From positions 1,777,420 through 1,841,419 of the forward strand of contig JAQFVV010012510.1 of the NCBI GenBank assembly GCA_028023455.1: a stretch of DNA of 64,000 bases. Direction: 5' to 3'. The notes beneath the pieces were generated by a model, which had not been told where the DNA came from, made no database searches, and saw nothing but the letters and a program-made list of their open reading frames with translations. Shown in pieces: positions 1 through 12,267 of the stretch. Position 1 is the first letter of the stretch, and each line of letters opens with the position of its first letter. The DNA is from Epiperipatus broadwayi. Taxonomy: Eukaryota; Onychophora; Udeonychophora; Euonychophora; Peripatidae. Position numbers and translations under genes: made by a program.

Positions 1-374
1 TTCGCTGAAATAAAATGCTTATTCTACTATAAAAAAATAATAATATATTGTTGTTAAAATTTTGTTAAAATATTTAGTATGATTTGATTTTGAGATAAGC
101 CCACCAACATTTCTAAAAGAATGTATATTTTAATTAGTTAAGCCCATTCAAGTCAAATTAAAGATGGCCTTCTCTTTCTTTCTTTTAATTAATAGAATTC
201 AAACTTTAAAGAAAGAAATTTAGAGTAAAAAAATAAAAGTTATTTTTAGAAAATGTTGCTTTGAAACAAAGGAGCAGGGGGAGGCTCTATCAAGATCTCA
301 GATCATACAAACAATAGAAGGTAGCTGACAGAGAGGGTATAAATAGAAGTGAGAACAAAAGATTAGATTATTAT
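1..374. other. AT-rich stretch, nothing recognised
   Basis: No open reading frame, RNA or repeat that I can support. Confidence 0.5.
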
Positions 375-523
375 TCAGATTTTCTTTTTGAAGGATTCAG
401 ATTATTCAGATTTTTCCTTTGGAAGGATTCAGTATTCAGATTTTCCCTTTGAAGGATTCATTATTCGAATTTTCCTTTTGAAGGATTCAGTTGATTCAGA
501 TTTTGCTTTTGAGGTGATTCATT
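375..523. repeat. Minisatellite, about 30-bp unit, five copies
   Basis: Five imperfect head-to-tail copies of a 29-33 bp unit that begins TCAGATTTTC and contains TTTGAAGGATTCA. Copies differ by small substitutions and indels. The unit is not translated in a conserved frame. Confidence 0.8.
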
Positions 524-1949
524 GAGAGTTTTCTTGCTGGTTATTTCAAAGTTTTCTTGAGAGGGCATTCATATTTCTTTTTGGAGAACTCTCTCCGATT
601 TGCTTCACATTTAGCTTGTGCTCCAAAAAGTTATACAGCTGTCGTTTTCAAATAATGGAGAAGTTTGAACATGCTCCAGTTAAAAGCCATAGTATTTTGA
701 AGGAAATGAATATGCTAGGCTAGGCAAATAAATAGCTTTGCCTATCGCTGAGGTTCCTGAATACCATCCAAAATGCCATAGTATCCACTCAATAGTCATC
801 TGAACTCTGTGCCGTGTCTGGAGAACTTTTCGTGAAACCATACTACATAATTTCATTGTCCGGACAAATACCTATCGACGGTCGGATCAAGCCACGAACG
901 CCGTAGGGAACATGACCAAGGAAAAAGGACGGTAATCGTATCTCCTCTATTGAACTATTTCTTATGCTACCTTTTGTTCATATATTTTTTAATTGCTTCA
1001 TTGAATTATATGTATTTGTTATGTAACCATTTTTATTAGACGAGTCTTAATTATATATATTGTGTGATCATCTATCTATATTTAACCTTTTTCCCTTCGC
1101 TATTCTTCCTTACTAACCTGTGTAAATATTTAGTATTCCATTGCGGTTAAGTTTAATAGTTAATTTTTGTTCATTTAAAATCTCTTTCCAGTTTTATTTA
1201 TGTTTGTTAATTAAATACGAGTCAGTTTCTTTTGTGTGCCAACTTGATCTCTATGATAACGCCTCTTTTGTCCGCCATTAGCTTTACGTATATCTGATTT
1301 AATTATATACGTTTTAAATAAATTTTAAACACTGTTTTTAGCGCAAAGCAATTAGAAATGCTTTGCAAAAGATTCTTTTTTTATCGTACTTTATCGAGAA
1401 GATCGAGATGACAATTTTTAATAAAATTGGGAAGAAAAGAGTTAGAGAAATCTATTAATCTGTTTTTATTGTCTAATTAGTTTGTTTCATTAATTTAGGG
1501 GAATAGCGGAGGCCATTAAATCATTATTCCTATTTTAAAGTCATTAATTAAAGATCTATTATTTAACTAACAAGCTTGACTTTTGCTAAATTTGTTATAA
1601 ATGCTTTATTTTACTTTTCAATGATCCAGGCACGCATAACGCAAAACACACATATTTCTTAGTATTTTTACACACATTTAACTAACTATTTAGCTCCGTA
1701 GGTGTTCCCGTCCATGTCTCCCACTGATGCTAAGCTGTCGCCAGTTGAAAAATAATTTATGCATGGCTCAGATAGTGTTGTTTGTTCGTGATCAGGCCTC
1801 GAGAATAGGCGAATGGGCAGAGGTCATAGTATTCTTGATTTAATATCTCGCGTATGAGTGGCCCCGAGGTACCTTCGCCTAGTATTCGAACTGGGTTAAG
1901 CCAACATACATCATCTGACTGTCACAGTACCATGTGACTATTTATGTTA
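524..1949. other. Non-coding stretch with a GC-richer island
   Basis: Positions about 740-935 are noticeably richer in G+C than the surroundings and run into a GGTAATC step, but no reading frame or family is recognisable. Positions about 1725-1945 are also GC-richer, with a tRNA-like box B (TATTCGAACT) that I could not extend into a convincing tRNA fold. Confidence 0.35.
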
Positions 1950-2615
1950 GATAGCTGAATTTGGAAGACATATGAATGTCTGAAAATTTCAGATTTTCTA
2001 CTTCATAGTTATCCATTAGATAAAGTTCTGGGCTTGTCCTGGTATTCTTAATATTATGTTTGAATATCCTAGCACCTCACTGAGTAAGCCAATAGCAGAA
2101 ATTGATCTGGGGATTTTCTGCAAAGCTTCTTAAGAGCTTATTTGCGAGCTCTATATATAACATATATATATGTAAATATGAAATTAACATAGCCCAATGT
2201 AATATTTAATTAAATAATACAAAAAGCTCCATCAGGCCAAGATAAATTGCACTCTAAATATTGACCAAAGGATCAAGAATAGAATGAGTCTACTTATTTT
2301 TACAGATTGACAATTTATTAATGCATTTACCAAAATTCACAATGAAATTAATTTATCAACCAGCTGGAATATGGCATTTAATATTTATTAGATTAATATT
2401 CAATTAAGCAAGGAAGAAAGTATAATTTTTTTTAAAAAAACCTTGAGCTTTAATAATTAAATAGAATTTAATAAATGTAAATATGAAATTAACATAGCTT
2501 AAAAATAAGCTTATATATAAAAAATTGTCTAAGAATAAGTGGATTCATTTTATTCTTGATTCTTTTTTAACATTTAGATGCAATTTGTCCATCACCAGAG
2601 AAAACTGATTTTCTC
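1950..2615. repeat. Old foldback repeat with hammerhead-like relic
   Basis: Two imperfect inverted arms lie at about 2246-2304 and 2530-2590. A hammerhead-like relic at about 2074-2115 on the plus strand reads CACTGAGTAAGCCAATAGCA then GAAATTGATC and TGGGGA, matching the family A cassette seen at 40.5 and 62.2 kb but with a broken CUGAUGA box. The flank (GCTGAATTTGGAAGACATAT) and arm sequence recur at about 52.6-53.3 kb, and related arms occur at 57.0-57.17 kb. Confidence 0.6.
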
Positions 2616-3879
2616 ATCATAATTATAAATAGTATATATTTAATAGTAAATAGGGTATTGAACCAGAATACACAATGATATATTAAAATGTATGTAAAAC
2701 TTTGATTCAAATAAATATTAAATATGGTGAAAGTTGAATGGCTAACGAAGTTTGAATAAAAATGATTCAGTTCAAATACATAACAATATTATCCAAAATG
2801 ATGATGATGATGATTCATACATAAATACAATTCCTCTCAAAAGTATTTTATTTGTTTTTCAGTTTCAATAAAATAAAATAAAAATGAAACTCTTCGGCAC
2901 CAAACCTTTTAACTAGAAAGATTACTTTTGAAAAACTCATTAAGGCCCAATAATCATCATTTACAAATTATTACCAGCATCCCTGCATGTCCCCCTCCCC
3001 CAAAGATTATATGGTTTTTCAAGTTGTGGATATTAGTACGTTAGATGTTCAAAGCACAATGTTTTGATTGATTTAGATAAGTCAACACAACCTCAATGGA
3101 TTAATATAAAAAAAAGGCAATTGAAAAGGATTCACATTCCATCAACAAAAAGGATTCGTGTGTTCCATTATCTGAAAAATGGAATATCTAATTGTCTTAT
3201 TTGCATATTGTGTCTCATTTATACATTATATAAGCATACCTGTACTGCATAAATTTATTCAGCTCTATGATTATGGCCGTGTTTTGCCAAAATCTGGCTC
3301 AGTGCTATTAATTAGTTTATAATTATTAATTGGTTACCTTTTCAACCAAACTCAAAGTCAATGAGTATTTAAGAATTAAAAAAGAATGTATAAAATGGTT
3401 GCATATATACTCACAACTACTAATAAGCATACAGAATATTACATATAATAATAAAATACATTTTTAATTTAATGCCTTATAATGCATATAATGATAAGAT
3501 CTTATCATATAAAATATTTAAATAATTCCAAACCATGGTTCTTTGCAGATGTCTTCATTAATTCTTTCAAAGATGATAGTTCTTTTGCTTGTGCACTGGT
3601 GATGTTAGAGAGAAATGCAGCAGCATTGGTGACATTAGATAGGGTATGGTTTCAATAGGTTTTAGATAGTCTTTGCAGCACTATTCATTTCTTACTTCAT
3701 GGCATTATTAAGACAGGTGCTGGTCAGTTTTAGCAAACTTCAGCACAAGATTTTAGATCCAACTGCATTTTCTGGGTATTTTGGAACGCGTGATTTTATT
3801 GTCTAGCCACACATATTTCTGTTAGATAAAGTCATCATACTTATTATTACAACTGGAGTATTGAAAATTACTCTAAAAT
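2616..3879. other. AT-rich stretch, nothing recognised
   Basis: Only short chance reading frames. A short (ATG)n-like tract lies near 2800. Confidence 0.4.
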
Positions 3880-3977
3880 AGTCAGCAAGATACAGCTATC
3901 CAGATTATGGTGGAGAATACTTTCAATCAGTAGTTTCTTTTCTCGGAATTGAATCACCGCAACACTGCTTCTTGAGT
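3880..3977 (+). pseudogene. Possible fossil of a retroelement integrase core
   Basis: One frame reads DYGGEYFQSVVSFLGIE, which resembles the D-N-G-x-E-F block of LTR-retrotransposon integrases (Copia type). The preceding residues sit in a different frame, implying a frameshift, and a stop follows after about 30 codons. No other integrase motif is visible nearby. The match is short and could be chance. Confidence 0.22.
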
Positions 3978-5539
3978 TGAGTCTTCAAATAAACTACAAT
4001 AGACTAGACTGCCTAGATTGGATTGGACTATACTGCTTTAGTTACTTGTTTCAGACATATTTAGCCCTACTTAATGTTGCTCAACAATATGATTTTCAAA
4101 CAATGGATTCATCACTAGCTATTTACAAGTTATAAATTGTTTCCTTACAACAATATGTGGAAACAATTTTACAGATATTATATTACGATTTGATAAATAA
4201 TTGAACATAAGAAAAAAAAAGTATATTTTTCTTTTTTTCTTTACATTGATTGATAGGAAGAAAGAAATAAATGTTGCTAACTTTTAAATTTTAAATGATA
4301 ACTTTTTTAGTTTTGCCATCAAATTTCCTATAAAAATCTGAAAGATTTCATTTAAAACCCCATTCAGAAAAAGCAAGCTAAAATGAGTTCAAAATGTTTA
4401 GATTTTTAGAAACTATATATGCGATTCAAGATGCTTGAGCATATCAAAAATTATTTTTCTTTCTTTCTTTACATTGAATTTTATCATTCTATTGATATTC
4501 ACTTATTACAAAATAACTTTATAACATATCTAATAATATGATTAAATGCATAAACTAACCTTTCTTTTAATTTTTTTTAGACAGTTTATATATTTATTAG
4601 TTGTTTTATATGAGTTTTTATTAAACAATTTTTTTTCCATGCAGCTTTGTATAATTAATCTGAGCTGCTACCAGATTTGATGTGGTTACAAATCCTTTCC
4701 CTATAAAATGAGACAATGGGACAGTGTAACTTTTCATGTCTTATTTGTATGCTTACTAAAAAACTTTTAACTTTTATTTATTTCATTAGTTATTTTTATA
4801 TTTCACTAATTATTATAAATAGTGTTTTACAGATTGCATATGCCCATGATTTCACTGTTCAGAGATTTGATTAACATTAAAATCTAAAAAAAAAATGTAT
4901 AAAATTTCAACTCTAGGATTCATAAAAATTCAAACGTAAGACATTAAGATGTATGATGAATCATGGACACTAGAAGGATTATTTCAGTTTGACATATGTT
5001 AAGCTATCTACAACACAGCAAAAATCAAATATAAGGTTATTCCCATTTGAGTCTTAGCAGCTGATGAATATAACTTTTGAAATAAAGCCTTACTCCCTTT
5101 TGAGTTGTAGAGGCTGATAAATTCAACAAATACTCAAACTGCATCTTACTTCCTCTAAGCCTTATGGGTAGGTAAGTAAATCACTTGAAAAAAATGTTGT
5201 GGTAGCACCAGAGACAATATACACTTCAAAATGTCATATGAAAGTAGTGTTGATAAATCATTAAAAATAGAATATATCTAAACAAACTTTCATTGAATTT
5301 TTTTTATTCTCTACAGAAATAAGTTTATCCAATTCTGGTTATATGTTTTATAGCTATTGACATTTTAATTATTTCTACTTTTTTTAAATTATGATCAATA
5401 AAAATCACTTTTGCTCTCTAGCAAGCTAGTAATCTCACTTTTTGTTAATTTTCATTTTTACTTTCAATATTGTTATATATTTTATCTTTTAACTTATTAT
5501 ATAATTTTATTTCCCCGTAAAACATTTTTTTAAACAAAT
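3978..5539. other. AT-rich stretch, nothing recognised
   Basis: No supported feature; homopolymer A and T runs are common. Confidence 0.4.
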
Positions 5540-6225
5540 CAAGGGTTGATAGGGAATGGGCCAACCTTTATTCTTCCAACATTAAGCTTTACATCTATTA
5601 AAATACTTTTTCTGTCATGTTGGGTTTTTATCTTAATTGATTCGAAATATATTCTGCCATCTTTTATGTCACTGCTGATGTCTTCATACTGGTTTGGATC
5701 CCATTCTCTTTATTTTCTGGGTCTGCATTTATCTTTTCCTAATCCAATACTAGTTTCTGGATGCAGAGAATTCTCTGAAATGTCCAGTTTTCTTGGGCTA
5801 GGAAAACTTATGATCTATCATGTGCATTCTATATCTCTTACCAGAGCTTCTCTTGCATCACAATCTGTAGAATTTGAATATTTGATCATTTTTTTGCTTT
5901 AATACAACTAGTAGATGACTCACACCTTTTTCTTTCATAGCTTGTGGTGTGATAAACTCGACTTTTTTTCCTAATTCTGGAGTCTCATGTCAATGGCATA
6001 TAAAAACTCAGCCACTTGTTTTATGATTTTCAGTCAGTGCTGATGATCTGGTTTTATGTCCTGCTAAGTGCAGACAATGATCTTAATTTTGACACTTGCC
6101 TTCTAAAGAATTGTGTATACCTTTCACCATCTTTTATACAAAATCTTTCCTGCATAAATTGATTTGCTTCTTTGTGGTCTCACACATATGTGTAATCAGT
6201 TCTTAATTTATACTAAAAGAGCAAA
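5540..6225 (-). pseudogene. Decayed protein-coding remnant of unknown family
   Basis: The minus strand holds several peptide-like blocks in shifting frames: QERFCIKDGERYTQFFRRQV (about 6160-6100), VEFITPQAMKEKGVSHLLVV (about 5970-5910) continuing as LKQKNDQIFKFYRL, and IKIKTQHDRKSILIDVKLNV (about 5640-5580). Stops and frameshifts separate them, but each block has the composition of real protein rather than AT-rich noise. I do not recognise the family. It could be a dead transposon protein or a retired host exon. The opposite strand is also open at 5546-5902; I take that as a shadow. Confidence 0.35.
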
Positions 6226-6600
6226 TCTTTGAACTTTAATGGACAGGATTCAATCTTCTCATCCATCCAACAATTAAATTGTCCATTTCATTGAAAAACC
6301 AATGGTGGAAGATTTTTTTGTGAAATAGATAAATTGTTGGAAGGGTGAGATAATTAAAACCTGTTCATTAAAATTTAAGGAATTTTTATCTTAATATAAA
6401 CTGAGCACTGACTGTATGTATGTGTGGGAAATTATGATCTGCCTCAACAGATGAGTGCTGTTTTTTCATGAAATACATACATTGGGATCATTTATCTTTT
6501 TATTGTTTGTTTGAGATGGAATGGCAGATGAATGTTGACTGAAAATCCTATGTTCAAATCACTCTATTTACTATAGTAAATATTTAATATAATGAATAAA
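6226..6600 (+). repeat. Degenerate hammerhead repeat (family B/D relative)
   Basis: Shares with the units at 12.3, 60.5 and 63.4 kb the order: AACTTTAATGGACAG and its complement, ACTGAGCACTGA, then a hammerhead relic at 6444-6488. The relic reads CAGATGA (U4 changed to A), stem II, GAAA, then TACATACATTGGG. A tail with TTCAAATC follows. The cassette is probably dead. Confidence 0.6.
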
Positions 6601-8144
6601 TGGCCTTTTAGCTATTCTTTCATAATTTGAATTTATATTCAAGCACTTACATACCAACTAATACAATTGTGAGTAGAAGACATTACTATTTCAATATATT
6701 ATCTCAAGTTAACCTACAAACTATGATTCCTACACAACCTTAATGACTTTTTAAAAAAATATATAAATTTTATTAATAATTATTTATTAGCCTAGGGAGC
6801 ATTATATTATTATCAGCAAAAGAAAACCATTTATTATCATAAATAGGCTATGTGTAAAACATTACATAAGTTTGTATAATGGGAAAGTTTCATACTAAAG
6901 TTGTTTAATTTTTTTTAATCTATATGTGATCATCATTATCGCCACATGTATACATATTTATTTTGTATTACTTTGTATTATTTTAATATATAGAGAATTT
7001 TTTTTAAAAAAAATCTGTTTTGTGTGTGCATGCATCGTTAGCACAATTATATTTATACAGTAATATGTATATTTATTTTAATACTTAACTATTAAGAATA
7101 GGATATATAAATAGAGAAACATAGATTACATAAAAAAAAAAGTATTTTTGTTTTAAATTAGATAAGCATTTATTATTTGAACAAAGAATGACATAGAAAA
7201 ATTGGAAATTTTCTAGTAAGATTTAGTTTTTAAATTTCCATCTTTTTAAAATCCATTTATCTCTTCATCAACTCATTTTAAAAACAGAATATTAAAGATT
7301 GTAAAAAATAAAAATTATTTCGTTACTTTCTAACTCAATCTTGTTTTTAAATATTAAAAAATCACCCATGTCTATAGAAGATTAAGTTTTCAGTACTTCT
7401 CTAACTTTATTTTCTTTTATAAACCTGAAAAACATAACTGTTTATACTAATTTCTGGTGTTTTTACTGTGTATTTACAGCTATGATTCACAGGTTTATTA
7501 GATATCACACAGTAGACATTACTGGTTTTTACTGTTTCACATAATCAAAATTTAAAGTTTTTGGAATATTTCTGAGAACTATTTTACTAACGCAAAACAA
7601 ATATCCACTTTTTAACTTAAAAAGATAATGATGAAATTGTCAAACCACACAATGCAATAACATACTTTATATTTGAAGTTCAATACATATATAGTGCAAG
7701 GTAGTGTATGCTAGTTTCAATATAAATAATTTATCAACAAACCATAAAAGAACTCAGTATGATTTAAACATCCAGATTTTAATGCTGAACCTCAGCTCAA
7801 TGGGAGTATTAGAATTCTGAAAAATTGTCATTTTACTTACATATAAAAATTATCAGTTTCTACTGGATTATGGATACTTGTTTTGTCCTTAATACACTTA
7901 TGATATTATTTTTTATCTATTCTTCTGCTAACTTCTTTTTCCACAGAACTTCACATTTTTTCTTAATTCTAGATTTTCATATCCACTCATAGAATGGAAT
8001 CTATATTTCATGTCTTGAAATAATAAAATAATTTTTATAATGTTAAGCTTTATCCTCTTCATATTCCATATCTGATATAGTTAAGATTTTACTTCATTAA
8101 TGCTTAAATAAATTAATATATATATGCTCTGCGCACAGTTAATG
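6601..8144. other. AT-rich stretch, nothing recognised
   Basis: No supported feature. Confidence 0.4.
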
Positions 8145-8277
8145 AAGCTATTAATAAATTGTCAAAATTTTTACTGCCAAGCGCTTTCGGGACAGTCTAC
8201 AGTCTCATATTCATAGCGAGTTAGTCCGTTAATAACTGTAAAACTATGCAAATTTTATGCAAATTTATATGCAGATG
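8145..8277 (-). repeat. 3' untranslated end of PLE with hammerhead-like relic
   Basis: Immediately downstream of the GIY-YIG stop codon on the minus strand. At 8177-8220 the minus strand shows a short hairpin (GAGACTGTAGACTGTC) followed by CGAAAGCGCTTGG. The AGCGCU after the GAA of the core is self-complementary, as in the helix III of the other cassettes here. The CUGAUGA box is not intact (TATGAATATGA). PLEs are known to carry hammerheads near their ends; this looks like a decayed one. Confidence 0.45.
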
Positions 8278-9344
8278 TTACATGGACCATTTATGAGATA
8301 GGGAATAGCAGGCCTCTCTTCTGTTGATTGCCGATGGGTCAGCCACAATGAAGTAAGCTTCCCTAACTTTACGTTTGGTGTCGTTTGTTTCAGAGCAAAC
8401 GACACTGGCTGTGGTAGGTAGAAAAGCATGTCCAGAGTTTCTCTCATGTTCGACAAAAATCGAATTACCTTCATACTTTGTTTTGGTTTTATTGTAAAGG
8501 TATCGGTGTTGAGCTACTCTGGTGGCAATGTTAGTTTTGGTCTCTCCATAATATGTTGCCATGCAATTTCTTTGGGGGCAGGTAATTTTGTACACAACGT
8601 GAGAGGTGAGTTCAGGTTTGATCCTGTCTTTGGTATTATTTATCAGTCTATTGGTGTTGGGAGGTGAACGGAAAGTGACTTCAAAGTCACATGATAGTTG
8701 ATTGATAAGGCTTTTAGCTGTAGAGTGAACATATGGGATTAAGATTCTTGGTTTGTTTTCTTTCTTGTGGTTGTGGTTTATTTTATAGAAAAATTTGTTG
8801 ACTTTTCTGTTGATGGATGAATAAGTGTGTCCAATTTTCCTTAAATCAGTTATATAATTGATGAGATTTTTTTTCTTTTATCTGCCTCATATTTGCACAA
8901 GTTATGTTTCCTAAACATGAATGAAGAGAGGGCTGCAAGTTTGTGTGAGTGAGGTGCGTAAGAATTAGGGTTTGTCAAGCCTCTTACTTCCAAAGGTTTG
9001 ACTACCATTTGGTAGTCCAGCTTATCTATATTTTTGCTAACACATATGTCAAGGTATTTGACCTGTTTGTCTTGGTTTTCCCAAGTAGTAGTAAAAGTAA
9101 GTTTGGTATTATTATGGAGGCTATTGTGAAGGTTAGAGATGATGTCTTCTGGGGAAGCAATGAATATGTCATCAATGTAGCACGTATATATCTTATGTGG
9201 GGTTGACATTAAGAGTGCAGGTGGTATTAGCTTCTCGTAATGATCAAGTACAACACTTGCCATTATACCACTAAGTGGGAGGCCCATCGGCCATCCATTG
9301 TTCATACTAAACCACTTATCTCTGAAAACAGCAATTATGTTTAA
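8278..9344 (-). pseudogene. Penelope-like retroelement: RT and GIY-YIG endonuclease, frameshifted
   Basis: Coding remnant of a PLE polyprotein, 5'-truncated. Reading from high to low coordinates: the RT palm segment (9344-8850) shows the NNGWPMGLPLSGIMASVV block and the catalytic YIDDIF. A linker (about 8860-8603, another frame) includes ENKPRILIPYVHSTAK. The C-terminal GIY-YIG domain (8595-8278) has VYKITC, TYYGETKTN, the Arg in TRVAQH, the Glu of KVREAYF and the Asn of INRREA. Two frameshifts, near 8855 and 8600, break the frame, so it cannot make one protein. In living PLEs, RT copies RNA at a nick made by the endonuclease. Most of the N-terminal half is missing. The 8278-8595 frame has no upstream start of its own. 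Confidence 0.9.
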
Positions 9345-10064
9345 ATCAAGCTATTTTAAAAAATCGATAATGAAAGTCATCTAACTTTAGAATTAAATGC
9401 CATTATTTAGCTAATATTATGAAGCATCTCTAATATATTTTTAGTATTTTTATTTCAAACCATAAAGGGTTCTATATTATATTTTGTATTGCTCCTCACT
9501 AATGAAGTAGTTATTTTATATATAAGAAGCTATTAAAATATTTCAATCATGCTATCTTTCTTGAATTGTTAACCATTCAGTTTAAAAATATAAAGATTTT
9601 TTATTGCTGGATAATGAATCATGAAATTGTTTTAACATTAATTATTAAGTCAAATTCTTTATAGAATGTATTAAAAACTTTTTAAAAAACATTTTATAAA
9701 TTATTCTTGGAAAAGAGAAGATTTGCTTCATATTAAAAACATTCCTTCATGACAAATCACAACTTGATTCGTGCTTCATGAAAATACCTTTTAAATAATT
9801 TTAAAGACCATTATCATAAAAAAGAAGAACATTTGTGATTCAGTACACATTCCTTTTAAATACCTCAGATTTTTTTTACACCAATAATAATGTTCTTTCA
9901 TATTATCATGTAGCAGCTGTAAAATATGACTACTGATAATGCAAAATTAATTTATATCAATATTGTCATATGACATCTTAACTAATAAATATTTTAACCA
10001 CAAAAACAGTAGTTTACATTATAACAAATAACTTATTAGAAAGCACTTCTTTATGTCATGCCAT
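9345..10064. other. AT-rich stretch, nothing recognised
   Basis: No supported feature; the PLE appears truncated at about 9345. Confidence 0.4.
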
Positions 10065-10078
10065 AATTTACCAAATTA

Positions 10079-10287
10079 GCAAGCATCACATGATCACATC
10101 TCCAATACTAGCACAAAATTGTTTATAAACAAAGCAAAGCAAAACTCCATATAGTAGTGTCATCTGTGCTAAACAGAGTAATCAGAGTAATTTGATAGGG
10201 ATTTTATGCACAAGCCTTCTGGCATCCATTGATTACTTTGTTTAGCACAGATGGCACTACTATATGGAGTTTTGCTTTGCTTTGTTT
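10079..10287 (-). mobile_element. Family A foldback element, hammerhead deleted, with 14-bp TSD
   Basis: Flanked by AATTTACCAAATTA at 10065-10078 and 10288-10301, an exact 14-bp TSD. Inverted arms are at 10130-10184 and 10230-10284 (CAAAGCAAAGCAAAACTCC and its complement outermost). The lead segment CATCACATGATCAC and internal CTTCTGGCATCCATTGATTA are shared with the copies at 39.5, 40.4, 50.1 and 62.1 kb. The hammerhead segment is absent. Strand is that of the hammerhead in sister copies. Confidence 0.88.
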
Positions 10288-10301
10288 AATTTACCAAATT
10301 A

Positions 10302-11080
10302 CATAATAAAAACAATATGTTTGACAACAAAGCCATAACTATAGTTCTCTTATATTCTCAAACACTATCCAAGTATTAAATAACCACTTAATTACAACTG
10401 AATGAATTTATTTAATAAAATCCTTGAAAATCATCTTGTTTTTAATGGGTAAACATAATATTCCATGACAATTATAAGCAATTTTTTTATCTTTTTTATT
10501 TCTATAAATTGTTGCATTGCTAAGATTAATGACCATATTCATAAGGTGAAAGATCTGAAGAAGACTGCCAGGACAGTCAAAACTGTTAAGATTGTTTGCT
10601 TAAAGTGTTAAAGGAGTGTTAATGAAGTCCATATAATAATCACAAACTAATTTTAATAGTTTAGAAGCAAACATACCATCATAGTTTAAATTTTTTTCAA
10701 GATTATATCAGGATCTGTAGCATTTCTAGTTTAACCTGTATGCTATTGAACTTCAACAAGATGGATACCTCTATCCAAATATAATTGTATTAGTATAATG
10801 CATATATAATTAAAAGTGATCAATTCTTACATTAATATTTAAAAAATCAAAACATCAGTTAGAAATATTAGCTTATAAGAAAGTATCATATACTGAGTAA
10901 TAAAATTATGGTATGCCGTATCAATATGTTATTTTCAGTGTTTCAAATAAAGAGAATTAAAATGGTTATGATCAACAAATTATTGCACTTTCTTTGCAGT
11001 TTAATTTATTACTGTGTGTTAAAAAATATTTTCAGTTACTAAATTTCTAAACTAAAATCCTAATATCTTTTATGAAACTT
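10302..11080. other. AT-rich stretch, nothing recognised
   Basis: No supported feature. Confidence 0.4.
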
Positions 11081-11176
11081 AGCATTAGTGGCCTTGTGGT
11101 TAGTATAGCTGTCTTCCAATCAGCTGGCCTGGGTTTGCTTCCCGGTCAACACTTTGACACATGAAAAAAAAAAAAA
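11081..11176 (+). mobile_element. SINE with tRNA-Gly(UCC)-like head and poly(A) tail
   Basis: The head has an A box (TGGCCTTGTGG), an anticodon arm with loop CTTCCAA (anticodon UCC) and a box B region (GGGTTTGCTTCCC), closely resembling animal tRNA-Gly. It ends in TTTGACACATG and about 14 A. The TTTGACACATG tail is shared with the class-II-tRNA SINEs at 33.4, 43.8 and 62.6 kb. No clear TSD was found. Confidence 0.75.
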
Positions 11177-11589
11177 ACCTGCATTATTTCTTCACTGAAA
11201 ACTAATCAGAATCATTATTTTTAGTAGATCCAAAAATAAGGGTACTTGTAGATATAATACATCCATGATTCAATTAGAAAATGTAGTATTGAAATGTTTT
11301 TAAAATTTCTGAAGATTAATATGTTTGGGATAAAATCTGATTTTCAATAATGATATAGTTAAATGTCTATCATATAGCCAGCATTCTTCACTTTTGTTGA
11401 GAGAATATTGCATTTTATCTCCCTGATTACTATCTATAATATATGATGCTATTAATTTTTGGAAACATGGAATATCTTCAAACTTTTATAACATTTTTTT
11501 ACTTAATCATGTGTAATTATGTAAAAAAAAAATAATAGAAATTCTTATAAGTTTTTAGAAACCCAATACCCATTAGATTATAAATGCAG
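11177..11589. other. AT-rich stretch, nothing recognised
   Basis: No supported feature. Confidence 0.4.
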
Positions 11590-11950
11590 GAATTTGAACT
11601 TAGGATTTTTCAGTCTATATTCATCCTCCACTCTATCTCAAACAACTGATTTACATGGCCACACACATGCAAAAAAAAAAAAGAAACCCAATATAAATAT
11701 TTCACGCAGAACCAGCACTCATCAAGTTGGGCTAGATCGTAATCTCTCACATATATACAATCAGTGCTCAGCTTATACTAAGATAGCAATTCTTAAACTT
11801 TAATGGACAGACTCACTGCCCCCCCCCAACAATTCAACCATCCATTTCATTGAAAAACTGATGATGGAACACTTAAAGCCTTTGGTTGATTTGATATTGT
11901 CATCATACCCATGTAGACATTATGTCAATCTAACCCCTCATAATATTATA
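11590..11950 (-). repeat. Degenerate hammerhead repeat (family B/C relative)
   Basis: Minus-oriented relative of the 12.3 and 63.4 kb units, with the same order of blocks (AACTTTAATGGACAG, CAACCATCCATTTCATTGAA, CTGATGATGGAA). The cassette at 11686-11734, read on the minus strand, is CCCAA, CTTGATGA (one extra T in the core), stem GTGCTGGTTCTGCGT, GAAA and ATTGGG. Helix I still pairs (CCCAA with TTGGG). Probably inactive. A C10 tract lies near 11820. Confidence 0.6.
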
Positions 11951-12267
11951 GTAAACATTCAATATTCCGAATGAATAGGTTTAAGTAAATTTGATTATAG
12001 TTTTTTTTTTTACTAAGATACACATTAAAATCTCCAAAGAAATTGGTAGTTTATTAATATTGATGTAATATATATATATATGGAAAAGTACTTTTTTTTA
12101 TATAAAATTAAAATATAAGATTGAATTCTCATATTAAAATTTAAGATGATATATGTGAGTTATATCATATTTCATTAAGAAATATGTGAATACATATTGA
12201 AAAAAATATAAAGATGACAAAATATGTGAATAGTGCACCATGCTCCTAGATAATTATACATAGATAA
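11951..12267. other. AT-rich stretch, nothing recognised
   Basis: Short TA microsatellite near 12066-12080; otherwise nothing supported. Confidence 0.4.

Noticed and set aside
1725-1945. tRNA-like segment around TATTCGAACT
   Set aside because: An A-box-like and a box-B-like string are present but spacing and stems do not form a tRNA or match the SINE families here.
2800-2815. ATG-repeat run as an RTE LINE tail
   Set aside because: The preceding DNA shows no similarity to the LINE 3' coding end, unlike 18.1 and 26.6 kb.
8428-9206. Plus-strand open frames of 79 and 85 codons
   Set aside because: They are antisense shadows of the minus-strand PLE coding sequence.
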